Assembly (NCBI GenBank): GCA_963713545.1
Contig: CAVQME010000002.1
Coordinates: 62,001 to 126,000 of the forward strand
Length of the DNA stretch: 64,000 nucleotides
Direction: 5' to 3'
Origin: CAVPLM01 sp963713545
GTDB taxonomy: Bacteria; Actinomycetota; Thermoleophilia; RBG-16-64-13
Position numbers and translations under genes: made by a program. Under the pieces are notes generated by a model, which worked only from the letters and a program-made list of their open reading frames with translations, did not search any database and was not told where the DNA came from. Each line of letters opens with the position of its first letter. The stretch's first letter is position 1. Below are positions 1-8,196 of the stretch, piece by piece.

Positions 1-483
1 TTCCCGGCACTGGTTCCGGCCGATCATCCCCTCGCATCCATCAGCGGCTCGCACAACGCAGTGTTCCTCCAGGGCGGCACCATCGGGGAGATCATGCTTA
101 TGGGTCCTGGCGCCGGCGGCCCGCCCACGGCGACTGCCGTTGTGAGTGACGTAGTCTCTATCGCCAACACCAAGGACGTGGGCTTCCTGCAGAGCTGCTC
201 CTGCTATCGCAGTCTGGGCTTCTACCCGGCGGACGAAGTGGAGTCGGCCTTCTTCATCAAGATGAACGTGGAAGACGTCTCCGGTGTGCTGGCGCAGATC
301 GCCTCCGTGTTCGGCGAGCACGGTGTCTCGATCGCGAGCATGATCCAGAAGGGCAGGGGGGCGGAGGCTGAACTGGTTCTCATCACCCACCCGACGCGCG
401 AGAAGGACTTCTTCGCGGCCATAGAGCAGGCGAAGGGCCTGAAGTGCTGCAAGAGCGAGCCCATGACACTGAGGGTGCTGTAG
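1..483 (+). CDS. hom: Homoserine dehydrogenase, C-terminal part (5' end outside window)
   Basis: Reading runs in from the left edge with no start. The visible 160 residues cover the end of the catalytic domain (a segment around AVFLQGG and GPGAGGPPTATAVV, typical of the homoserine dehydrogenase core) and a C-terminal ACT domain of about 75 residues (near VEDVSGVLAQIASVFGEHGV). The enzyme reduces aspartate semialdehyde to homoserine in threonine and methionine synthesis. The ACT domain usually mediates feedback inhibition by threonine. The stop codon directly abuts the threonine synthase start, so the two genes are co-transcribed. Family assignment is confident; the missing N-terminal NAD-binding domain is only a window-edge effect. 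Confidence 0.93.
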   Translation, partial: FPALVPADHPLASISGSHNAVFLQGGTIGEIMLMGPGAGGPPTATAVVSDVVSIANTKDVGFLQSCSCYRSLGFYPADEVESAFFIKMNVEDVSGVLAQIASVFGEHGVSIASMIQKGRGAEAELVLITHPTREKDFFAAIEQAKGLKCCKSEPMTLRVL

Positions 484-1548
484 ATGAGCGCGCGAGACGG
501 CAGCCCGTTCGGGGTCATCGCGCGGTATCGGCAGTATCTGCCGCTGAAGCCTGATACGGTGCCGGCCACCCTCGGTGAAGGCAGCACCCCGCTCATACCC
601 TCTGTCTGGCTGAGCGAAGAACTGGGCTGCCAGGTCTACCTCAAATACGAGGCCGCCAATCCCACGGGATCTTTCAAAGATCGGGGCATGACCGTCGCCA
701 TGACTAAGGCCACGGAAGAGGGGGCGACAGCCGTCATCTGCGCGTCCACGGGCAACACCTCCGCCTCTGCGGCCGCGTACGCCGCTCGGGCGGGCCTGCG
801 CTGTGTGGTGCTGATCCCTGAGGGCAAGATAGCCATGGGCAAGTTGTCGCAAGCCCTCATGCACGGGGCGGTGGCCATCGCTATCGAAGGCAATTTCGAT
901 CTGGCCCTGGAGTATGTGAAAGAGATCTCGGGACGGCAACCCATCACTCTGGTCAACTCGCTCAACCCCTACCGCATCGAGGGGCAGAAGACGGCGGCGT
1001 TTGAAATCGTCGACCGGTTGGGGGACGCTCCTGCCATGCTCTCGATCCCGGTGGGCAACGCGGGTAACATCACCTCTTACTGGAAGGGATTCCGGGAGTA
1101 CCACGAGCGCGGGCTGGCGGGGCGGCTGCCGGTGGTGTGGGGCTTCCAGGCCGAGGGAGCCAATCCCCTTGTGTGTGGACATGTCATCGACAAACCCGAA
1201 ACGATCGCCACGGCCATCCGCATCGGCAATCCCGCCCGGGCGGAAGAGGCTCTTGCTGCCGCCTGCGACTCGGGCGGCGCCATCCGCGACGTGACGGATA
1301 CTGAGATCCTCGCTGCCCAACGCTTGCTGGCTCAGAAGGAAGGAGTCTTCTGCGAGCCGGCGTCCGCGGCCAGTGTAGCCGGGCTTCTCAAATACAGGCG
1401 CACCGGCCTGCCATCCGGTGATACGGTGGTGGCGGTGCTCACCGGCCACGGTCTCAAAGACCCGCAGACCGCTATCGACCAATCGCGCCCCATCATCCAC
1501 TGCCCGGCCGATCTGGCAGCGGTGGAGGAGATCATAGCGAGCGCCTAG
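484..1548 (+). CDS. thrC: Threonine synthase
   Basis: A 354-residue PLP enzyme converting O-phosphohomoserine to threonine. The lysine that binds PLP is K65, in NPTGSFKDRG. Other fold-type-II motifs are the CASTGNTSASAAAYAARAG phosphate/asparagine loop and the VGNAGN glycine-rich turn. Length fits the short bacterial threonine synthase class. ATG follows the homoserine dehydrogenase stop with no gap, forming a hom-thrC unit. A 75-bp gap follows before the metallophosphoesterase, so the next four genes may or may not share this transcript. Confidence 0.95.
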   Translation: MSARDGSPFGVIARYRQYLPLKPDTVPATLGEGSTPLIPSVWLSEELGCQVYLKYEAANPTGSFKDRGMTVAMTKATEEGATAVICASTGNTSASAAAYAARAGLRCVVLIPEGKIAMGKLSQALMHGAVAIAIEGNFDLALEYVKEISGRQPITLVNSLNPYRIEGQKTAAFEIVDRLGDAPAMLSIPVGNAGNITSYWKGFREYHERGLAGRLPVVWGFQAEGANPLVCGHVIDKPETIATAIRIGNPARAEEALAAACDSGGAIRDVTDTEILAAQRLLAQKEGVFCEPASAASVAGLLKYRRTGLPSGDTVVAVLTGHGLKDPQTAIDQSRPIIHCPADLAAVEEIIASA

Positions 1549-1623
1549 ATTCGCACTTATCCCGGCCTGTCGCGGTCCTCAGGAAAGGGCCGCTGCCGGG
1601 TGCTCCAGGCGGAGGGATTCGAG

Positions 1624-2421
1624 ATGGACAACAAGACCCGCTCCTGCGTCATCGCCCACCTTTCCGACCTGCACACGGGCTCTCAGTATTTCGTGCCCAA
1701 CTTGCTGGACCGGGCGCTGGTGGAGGTGAACGACCTGGCCCCGGACGTGGTGGTCGTCACGGGTGATCTGACCAATATGGGTTACCGCCAGGAGTTCCGC
1801 GAAGCCCGGGAGTACCTTGACCGGCTCGACTGCCCGGATGTGCTGGTGGTACCCGGAAACCACGACAGCCGGAACGTCGGCTACGCGCATTTCGAGCGAC
1901 TGTTCGCCTCCCGCGAGAACGTCATCCGCAAGAACGGCGTGACGCTGGTGGGAGTGGATTCCACCGAGCCCGACCTCGACTACGGGCGTATCGGCCGGCA
2001 TCGCTACCCGTGGATGCGAGAAGCCTTCACGCAGTGCCCTGATGATCTCCAGATCTTCCTCTTGCACCATCATCTACTCCCCATCCCGGGTACCGGGCGG
2101 GAGCGCAACATCGTGAACGACGCCGGAGATGTGCTGGAGGTGCTCGTGGAATGCGGGGTGGAACTCGTGCTGTCGGGTCACAAGCACGTTCCCTACGCCT
2201 GGCGCCTCGAGAACATGTTCGTGGTCAACACTGGGACGGTGGCCACTCTGCGCCTCCGGGGTGACACCAAACCCTGCTACAACGTCATCGAGATAGTCGG
2301 CGACCACGTAACTATCTCGCGTCGCTACCCCTTCCATGGGGGCGAGGTCATCGTGGAGTTCGACGCGGCCTCGAAAACCTATGTGCGCAACGGCCTTCGG
2401 ACCGAGGCCGAGCCTGGCTGA
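1624..2421 (+). CDS. Calcineurin-like metallophosphoesterase (CpdA/Icc type)
   Basis: A 265-residue class III phosphodiesterase-like protein. All five metal-binding blocks are visible: SDLHTG, VVTGDLTN, VPGNHDS, LLHHHL and LSGHKH. Family members hydrolyse phosphomono- or phosphodiesters, including cyclic nucleotides. ATG 1624 is chosen over an upstream GTG at 1600 because GGAGGG (1611-1616) lies 7 nt before it. The stop overlaps the start of the cyclic 2,3-diphosphoglycerate synthetase (TGATG), so the two are translationally coupled. That coupling makes a phosphodiester of the cDPG pathway a plausible substrate, but this is inference; the family is too broad to assign a substrate from sequence. 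Confidence 0.85.
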   Translation: MDNKTRSCVIAHLSDLHTGSQYFVPNLLDRALVEVNDLAPDVVVVTGDLTNMGYRQEFREAREYLDRLDCPDVLVVPGNHDSRNVGYAHFERLFASRENVIRKNGVTLVGVDSTEPDLDYGRIGRHRYPWMREAFTQCPDDLQIFLLHHHLLPIPGTGRERNIVNDAGDVLEVLVECGVELVLSGHKHVPYAWRLENMFVVNTGTVATLRLRGDTKPCYNVIEIVGDHVTISRRYPFHGGEVIVEFDAASKTYVRNGLRTEAEPG

Positions 2422-3803
2422 TGAGAGAGTCGGCCGTCGCTCTGATCGATGGGGAGCACTATCCTTCGGTGGTGGTCGATGCCCTGCGACAAAGCGCGGA
2501 GCGGTTCGAGTATCGAGGCGCGGTGTTCCTCGGCGGGTCGGAAAAGATCAGGGAGGGCGATCTAGAGGCCGCAGCCGAGAGGATCTACGGACTGCCGGTC
2601 GTGTTCGATCCCGACCCGTATCGGGGCTTGATGCGTGCCATCGACTTGTTCCGCCCTGAGGTGGTCGTTGACCTGAGCGATGAACCGGTGCTAGGATACG
2701 AGCAGCGTTTCCGTCTTATCAGCCATAGCTTGGCGCGGAACGTCGGCTACGTCGGTCCCGATTTCCACTTCAGTCCCGCGAGTTCGGATCATCTTTGCGC
2801 AACTCCTTCGCTTTCCATCGTGGGGACGGGCAAGCGAGTGGGCAAGACCGCCGTCAGCGGTTACGTGGCACGGACCTTGCAGAGGGCCGCACAAGGGGAG
2901 CATGCGCCGGGAGTGGTGGTCGTGGCCATGGGCCGCGGTGGTCCGGCGGAACCCGAGGTCATCGATGGTGCCCGCATCGGGCTGACGGCGGCAGACCTCT
3001 TGGCCTGGAGTCGGCAAGGTAGGCACGCGGCGTCCGATCACTTCGAAGACGCCGTACTCAGCCGGGTGGTGACCGTGGGATGCCGGCGGTGCGGCGGGGG
3101 CATGGTCGGAGAGCCTTTCGCGTCGAACGTGGAAGCCGGGGTGCGACTGGCGAACAGTCTGTCCCCCGGTCTGGTGGTCCTCGAAGGCAGCGGGGCGGCG
3201 TTGCCGCCCGTTGGGACGGACGCGCGCCTGCTCGTGTCGGGAGCCCAGCAGCCGGTGGACCACATCGCCGGGTACCTGGGGACATATCGTCTGCTTACCA
3301 GCGATGCGTTGGTACTGACCATGGCGGAAGAGCCACTCGCGTCGGGGGGAAAGGTACGGGCCGTCATAGAGGCAGTGAAAGAGGTCAAACCTGGCATGAA
3401 GACCGTCCCGGTGGTTTTCCGGCCGCGGCCGGTGCAGCCCGTGGAGGGACGGCGGGTCGCGTTCTTCTCGACGGCACCGCGCGGGCAGGAGGGATTGCTG
3501 CGCCGCTATCTGCAGGAGCAATGGGGATGCAGGGTGGAGCTCTTCTCGGGGAACCTCTCCAGCCGGCCGGATTTGCGGGCCGATCTGGAGCGGCCTGAGA
3601 TGGCACGGGTGGACGCGGTCCTCACGGAGATAAAGGCGGCCGCCATCGATGTGGTCGCTGCCGAGGCTGAGGCCCGGGGGCTGGAAGTGGTGTTCGTGGA
3701 TAACCTGCCCGTGGAAGTGCCACCCGGGCGGGAGGGAGGTCTGGCCCGGTTGGCGCAAGAGTTGGCTGAGTTGGCAAGAGAGCGTTTCGCGGCGCGGGTG
3801 TGA
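2421..3803 (+). CDS. cpgS: Cyclic 2,3-diphosphoglycerate synthetase
   Basis: A 460-residue protein resembling the cyclic 2,3-diphosphoglycerate synthetase characterised in Methanothermus fervidus. That enzyme uses ATP to close an intramolecular phosphoanhydride in 2,3-bisphosphoglycerate. Visible features are an N-terminal VALIDGEHYPSVV segment, a central P-loop GTGKRVGKT (residues 135-143), and a C-terminal domain with FFSTAPRG and a VFVDNLPVEV ending. Translation is coupled to the upstream metallophosphoesterase, and the gene ends 4 nt before 2-phosphoglycerate kinase, the enzyme supplying its substrate. The pairing strongly supports the call. Residues specific to catalysis beyond the P-loop cannot be judged here. 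Confidence 0.85.
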   Translation: MRESAVALIDGEHYPSVVVDALRQSAERFEYRGAVFLGGSEKIREGDLEAAAERIYGLPVVFDPDPYRGLMRAIDLFRPEVVVDLSDEPVLGYEQRFRLISHSLARNVGYVGPDFHFSPASSDHLCATPSLSIVGTGKRVGKTAVSGYVARTLQRAAQGEHAPGVVVVAMGRGGPAEPEVIDGARIGLTAADLLAWSRQGRHAASDHFEDAVLSRVVTVGCRRCGGGMVGEPFASNVEAGVRLANSLSPGLVVLEGSGAALPPVGTDARLLVSGAQQPVDHIAGYLGTYRLLTSDALVLTMAEEPLASGGKVRAVIEAVKEVKPGMKTVPVVFRPRPVQPVEGRRVAFFSTAPRGQEGLLRRYLQEQWGCRVELFSGNLSSRPDLRADLERPEMARVDAVLTEIKAAAIDVVAAEAEARGLEVVFVDNLPVEVPPGREGGLARLAQELAELARERFAARV

Positions 3804-3807
3804 GACG

Positions 3808-4788
3808 ATGCCCGGCGGCGACGATCGGCACGAGACGGGTGCGAAGCTTTCGAGGCCGGAGAGCTTCCCTATCCAGCTGGTCAGCGAGGGGCATCGCGTG
3901 CCGTTCTCGAAGGGGCTACTCGCTACCACCCTGACGGCTACCGGACTGCCTCCGGAACGCGCCTTTGGCGTGGCCATGGACGTGGAGTGGCAGCTGCTCC
4001 AGGGGCTCGACCACGAGGTTAGCGTGGAACGGCTGCGTCAACTGGTGGAGTTGGTGTTGGCGGAGAGTGAAGGTCAGCGCTATCTGCGGCGCTACCGGAC
4101 TTGGAACCGCCTGGCGCGAGAAGACGTGCCGGTGATCGTGCTGATCGGAGGGGCCACAGGGGTGGGGAAGAGCACCATCGCGGCCCAGGTGGCCGAGCGT
4201 CTTGGGGTGGTGAGGATCATCTCCACCGACTCCATCCGGGAGGTGATGAGAGCCTTCTTCTCGGAGAGCCTCATGCCGGCGATCCACTACTCGTCGTATG
4301 ACGCGGACAAGGCTGTACGGATCCCGTTAGGAAGCGGCCTGGATTCGCACTTGATCGGGTTCATGGAGCAGGTGGAGATGGTGAATGTGGGCGTGTTGGC
4401 CGTCCTCGACAGGGCGATAAAGGAAGGCACGAGCCTGGTGGTGGAAGGAGTCCATCTGGTTCCCGGGATGCTGGCTTCCACCGCGATCCGGGAAAGGAGC
4501 GGGGACGCTCTTCTGTTGCCCTTGGTGGTGGCTGTGACCGACCCAGCGCTTCATCGGAGTCATTTCCTGGTGCGGGAACAGGAGACATCGGGGCGGCGCG
4601 TATTCGCTCGCTACCTGAGGGGCTTCGAAGAGATCCGCAAGATCCAGGGTTTCATCCTTGACAGCGCCGTGACGGAAGGCACGCTGGTCGTGGATAACGT
4701 GAGCATCGACGACACCGTGGGGACGGTCGTGGACGCGCTGTATGGTCTTATCGAACATAGCGAGGAGTCGGGCCGTGGGGACGATTGA
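3808..4788 (+). CDS. 2-phosphoglycerate kinase
   Basis: A 326-residue kinase that phosphorylates 2-phosphoglycerate to 2,3-bisphosphoglycerate, the first dedicated step toward cDPG. Residues about 20-100 resemble the ATP-cone-like N-terminal region of archaeal 2-phosphoglycerate kinases. A P-loop GGATGVGKS follows at 114-122, then the STDSIREVMR stretch typical of these proteins. ATG 3808 is the first start after the synthetase stop; an open frame continues upstream to 3649 but only within the synthetase gene. The downstream GlpX-like gene overlaps by 14 nt. Identification rests on motif order plus the adjacent synthetase. Confidence 0.85.
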   Translation: MPGGDDRHETGAKLSRPESFPIQLVSEGHRVPFSKGLLATTLTATGLPPERAFGVAMDVEWQLLQGLDHEVSVERLRQLVELVLAESEGQRYLRRYRTWNRLAREDVPVIVLIGGATGVGKSTIAAQVAERLGVVRIISTDSIREVMRAFFSESLMPAIHYSSYDADKAVRIPLGSGLDSHLIGFMEQVEMVNVGVLAVLDRAIKEGTSLVVEGVHLVPGMLASTAIRERSGDALLLPLVVAVTDPALHRSHFLVREQETSGRRVFARYLRGFEEIRKIQGFILDSAVTEGTLVVDNVSIDDTVGTVVDALYGLIEHSEESGRGDD

Positions 4789-5815
4789 GGGACAGTGCAT
4801 ATGTGGTCGGTTCGCGCTGGTGACGGAAGCCGGCGGCCTGGCGGCGGCTGAGTTCGCGGGGCGGGGAGACGGCCTGCTCGGCGACCGAGCGGCCAGAGAG
4901 GCCATGGCGGCCGAACTGGCCCAGATGCCGGCACCGTTCAAAGCGCACGTGGTGACCGGCCGTGGGACCACCGACCCGCCCTGCCCGTTGTCCGTTGGGG
5001 ACGAACTGGGCCCGGAGTCGGATGCGGTGGGCACTGGGGATGTGTCAGGCGCTCCAGACGCGAAGACCGAGCAGGGGGCGTGGGATCTGGCGGTGAATCC
5101 GCTCGAGGGGCACGCAGCCCTGGCCCGGGGGATCGATGGTGCCCTGTGCATGCTGGCCGCGGGACCGGCGGGGAGCCTCATGTCCGTTCCGGAGATGTAC
5201 ATGCAGAAGCTGATCGTCGGCGGCGACGCAGCTGCTGCGATGGATATCGACGCCCCTATGGTCGACAATGTGAACGCGGTGGCGGCGGCGCTCGGTCGCC
5301 GGCCCTCGGAGCTCAACGTCGTCGTTCTGGATAGGCCTCGACACGAGGACCTCATAGCGCAGATCAAGCGCTCGGGCGCGCGGCTGAGGCTTATACCTGA
5401 CGGTGATGTCTCCGCCGGGATCGCGGCAGCGACGCGAGATGCCGGCGTCGACATGTACGTCGGCATCGGCGGGTCCACCGAAGGCATCATGACCGCCGCC
5501 GCCCTGCGTTGTCTGGGCGGCGAGATGCAGGCCCGCTTCTGGCCGGTCTCGCGGCACCAGGTCGATGAGGTCAAAGCTGCCGGCATCGACGACATCGAGA
5601 CACGCCTCAGCACAAGCGATATGGCCGGCGAAGGCGTCCTGTTCGTGGCGACGGCCGTGACCGGGGCCAGATTCCTCCGCGGAGTCGACGTCCGCTCCGA
5701 CGGAGTGCGCTCAGAGACCCTCGTGCTCTGCTCTCGCTGTCACGCGGTGCGTGTCGTGAAGACCATTCATCGGACGGGGAACGGGGGACCGAAAGTAAGC
5801 CTGGATACTAGATGA
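4775..5815 (+). CDS. GlpX-family protein with altered active site (possible pseudoenzyme)
   Basis: A 346-residue relative of class II fructose-1,6-bisphosphatase. Conserved landmarks include MYMQKLIVGG, IPDGDVSAGI and VGIGGSTEGI, plus a C-terminal SETLVLC segment. Against E. coli GlpX (from memory), the metal ligands D33 and E213 are kept as D37 and E236. E57 of the GEGEIDEAP loop is replaced by R63 (GRGTTDPP), D85 of DPIEGT by N108, and T90 by H113. A 17-residue insertion lies between these loops. GTG 4775, inside the end of the kinase gene and just after GAGGAG, is the likely start. It may have lost bisphosphatase activity or changed substrate. Its place at the end of the cDPG cluster suggests a role there; no function is shown. 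Confidence 0.75.
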   Translation: MGTIEGQCICGRFALVTEAGGLAAAEFAGRGDGLLGDRAAREAMAAELAQMPAPFKAHVVTGRGTTDPPCPLSVGDELGPESDAVGTGDVSGAPDAKTEQGAWDLAVNPLEGHAALARGIDGALCMLAAGPAGSLMSVPEMYMQKLIVGGDAAAAMDIDAPMVDNVNAVAAALGRRPSELNVVVLDRPRHEDLIAQIKRSGARLRLIPDGDVSAGIAAATRDAGVDMYVGIGGSTEGIMTAAALRCLGGEMQARFWPVSRHQVDEVKAAGIDDIETRLSTSDMAGEGVLFVATAVTGARFLRGVDVRSDGVRSETLVLCSRCHAVRVVKTIHRTGNGGPKVSLDTR

Positions 5816-5915
5816 CACTAGACCACATACCTATCGAGAGTATCGAGAGAGAAGACGAAACAAGGTGAACGAGATAAAGGACAGTGAACAAGGGCCGACG
5901 GGGGGAACCAAGACG

Positions 5916-7166
5916 ATGGCAATAGCCGAATTGGAGCCTAAGCTGCTCTCGGACCTGCATATGGTCGCGGGCGAGCTCGGTATCAAGAACTTCCGGAAGT
6001 ATTCCAAGCAGGATCTCATCATGAAGATCCTGAACGAGCAGTCGCAGGACCGAGGACTGCACTTTCGCACGGGGTTGCTCGACATCCTGCCCGACGGGTA
6101 TGGGTTCCTGCGCACCCAGGGCTACACGCAGTCTGACTCGGACATATATGTGTCTCTGTCGCAGATCAGGCGCTTCAAGCTGCGCCGGGGCGACGAGATC
6201 ACAGGGCAGGTCCGCACCCCACGGGACAATGAGAAATACCACGCCCTCCTCAAGATCCAGTCGGTCAACGGGATCGATCCGGAACAGGCCCGGCACCGGC
6301 CCACCTTCGACTCGCTGACGCCGCTCTTCCCCGATGAGCGGCTGCGTCTGGAGACTACACCCGACCGGATAGCGGCGCGGGTCATGGACCTCCTCAGCCC
6401 AATCGGCAAAGGACAGCGAGGCCTCATCGTCTCGCCACCCAAGGCGGGCAAGACCACCATCCTCAAGGACATTGCCAACGCGATAGCCACCAACAACCCT
6501 GAGGTTCATCTGCTGGTGTTGCTCGTGGATGAGCGGCCCGAAGAGGTCACCGACATGGAGCGGACCGTCACCGGCGAGGTGGTGAGTTCCACCTTCGATC
6601 AACCGGGCGAGAACCACGTGCAGGTCACCGAACTGGTTCTGGAGCGGGTCAAGCGCCTAGTGGAAGTAGGCAAGGATGTGGTGGTCCTTTTGGATTCCAT
6701 CACGCGAATGGCTCGTGCCTACAACCTACAGGCCCCGGCCAGCGGCCGCATTCTCTCGGGCGGGGTCGACTCGACAGCACTCTACCCGCCTAAGAAGTTC
6801 TTCGGGGCAGCTCGGAACATCGAGGAAGGCGGCTCCCTGACAATACTGGCAACGGCCCTGGTCGAGACGGGCTCGCGCATGGACGAGGTCATCTTCGAGG
6901 AGTTCAAGGGTACGGGTAACTGGGAGGTCCGGCTCACTCGCCAGTTGGCCAACAAGAGGATCTTCCCGGCCATCGACATCGAGAACTCTGGTACGCGGAA
7001 AGAAGAGCTGCTGATGGACCCAGCGGAGGCCAAGATGGTGTGGAAGCTCCGTGCGGTACTGCACGCGCTCGATCCGAACGCGGCCATCGAGCTGCTCATC
7101 GACAAGCTGAAAGAGACCAAGTCGAACGCCGAGTTCCTCGAGGGGATGCGGAAGAACACCCGATAG
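5916..7166 (+). CDS. rho: Transcription termination factor Rho
   Basis: A 416-residue hexameric RNA helicase. In order: an N-terminal Rho-N helical domain (ELEPKLLSDLHMVAGELGI), an OB-fold RNA-binding domain (about 45-120, with GFLRTQGY), and a RecA-type ATPase with Walker A SPPKAGKTT and the R-loop/Q-loop region near SGGVDSTALYPPKKFFGAAR. It has no long acidic/basic N-terminal insertion of the kind seen in many actinobacterial Rho proteins. ATG 5916 is preferred because GGGGGAA lies 9 nt upstream; a GTG at 5865 would add 17 residues. It follows the GlpX-like gene by 100 bp and may have its own promoter. Confidence 0.95.
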   Translation: MAIAELEPKLLSDLHMVAGELGIKNFRKYSKQDLIMKILNEQSQDRGLHFRTGLLDILPDGYGFLRTQGYTQSDSDIYVSLSQIRRFKLRRGDEITGQVRTPRDNEKYHALLKIQSVNGIDPEQARHRPTFDSLTPLFPDERLRLETTPDRIAARVMDLLSPIGKGQRGLIVSPPKAGKTTILKDIANAIATNNPEVHLLVLLVDERPEEVTDMERTVTGEVVSSTFDQPGENHVQVTELVLERVKRLVEVGKDVVVLLDSITRMARAYNLQAPASGRILSGGVDSTALYPPKKFFGAARNIEEGGSLTILATALVETGSRMDEVIFEEFKGTGNWEVRLTRQLANKRIFPAIDIENSGTRKEELLMDPAEAKMVWKLRAVLHALDPNAAIELLIDKLKETKSNAEFLEGMRKNTR

Positions 7167-7239
7167 CTGCCGGTATGGGTCGTACGGCGGTGGTAGGTCA
7201 TATGATGGTACGCGACCAGATTCGTAGGCGGTCCTTGCT

Positions 7240-8196
7240 TTGACAGTGGTCGTCCCGTTTGCAGGGATAGCGGTCGGTCATCACACCGATCGGGATGGTC
7301 TGACAGGGTGCACGGTTGTGCTCGCACCCGCCGGAGTCACGGCCTCGGTGGAAATCCGGGGTGGGGCTCCGGGAACTTTGGAAACAGCCCTGCTCTCTCC
7401 CTTTGCTGCGGTGAGCGAGCTTCACGCGGTGTTATTGACCGGCGGCAGCGCGCCCGGATTGGGAGCGGCTGCGGGCGTGTCCGCTTTCCTACAGGAGGGA
7501 GGCCACGGCTACCGCACTCCCTATGCGCGGATACCGCTTGTTACGGCGGGTGTGATCTACGACCTGGGCTTGGGGAGCTCACAGGCTTGTCCCAGTGCAG
7601 ATGATGCCTACCGGGCCTGCCGGTCGGCGGGAACTGAGGTGGAGGAGGGCTCGGTTGGGGCCGGCACCGGAGCCACAGTGGGGAAGATCCTGGGGGCGCG
7701 GGGCCTAATGAAAGGGGGCCTGGCCATGTCGGCCGTGTCTTTGGGCGGAGGCGTCACGGTAGCCGCCCTTACGGTCGTGAACGCCCTCGGTGACGTGATA
7801 GCTGAAGATGGGTCCATCATCGCCGGGGCAAGGCGGGACGGGACCTTTGTCGACAGCGGCGAGCTACTGCTGTCGCTAGCGGAGGCGCCGACATTCGCGG
7901 GCGTGGAGGCGACCACGTTGTCGGTCGTCCTCACCGACGCCAGGCTGGACAAGCTGCAATGCGGGATCGTGGCCCGGATGAGTCACGACGGGTTTGCTCG
8001 AGCTATCAACCCGGTGCACACTCCGGTCGACGGTGACTGCGTGTTCGTGCTCGCCACCGGCGACCGGCCGTCGAACGTGTTTCAGGTGGGAGCTGCCGCG
8101 GCCGCGGCCGTGGCGATGAGCATCCGCCGGGCGGTCAAGGAGGCCGAGCCGTTGGGCGGCGCGCCTGCCGTGAAGGGACTCCCAGCCGGGCCGTGA
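7240..8196 (+). CDS. P1-family (DmpA/NylC-like, S58) peptidase or amidohydrolase
   Basis: A 318-residue member of the N-terminal-nucleophile family that includes DmpA aminopeptidase and NylC. The N-terminal VGHHTDRDGLTGCTVVLAP and LLTGGSAPGLGAAAGV motifs are typical. The self-cleavage site is expected near VAALTVVNALGD; the residue at the nucleophile position is Thr178, as in NylC, rather than the Ser of DmpA. The start appears to be TTG 7240, a rare choice here and weakly supported by an upstream GGCGG. The stop overlaps panC by 4 nt (GTGA), so both are translated together. The physiological substrate is unknown. Confidence 0.8.
   Translation: MTVVVPFAGIAVGHHTDRDGLTGCTVVLAPAGVTASVEIRGGAPGTLETALLSPFAAVSELHAVLLTGGSAPGLGAAAGVSAFLQEGGHGYRTPYARIPLVTAGVIYDLGLGSSQACPSADDAYRACRSAGTEVEEGSVGAGTGATVGKILGARGLMKGGLAMSAVSLGGGVTVAALTVVNALGDVIAEDGSIIAGARRDGTFVDSGELLLSLAEAPTFAGVEATTLSVVLTDARLDKLQCGIVARMSHDGFARAINPVHTPVDGDCVFVLATGDRPSNVFQVGAAAAAAVAMSIRRAVKEAEPLGGAPAVKGLPAGP

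Noticed and set aside
2691..3977. 428-codon minus-strand frame
   Set aside because: Antisense to the cDPG synthetase and kinase genes; no motif is visible.
4327..5613. 428-codon minus-strand frame
   Set aside because: Antisense to the kinase and GlpX-like genes; composition is Ala/Ser/Arg-rich with no domain.
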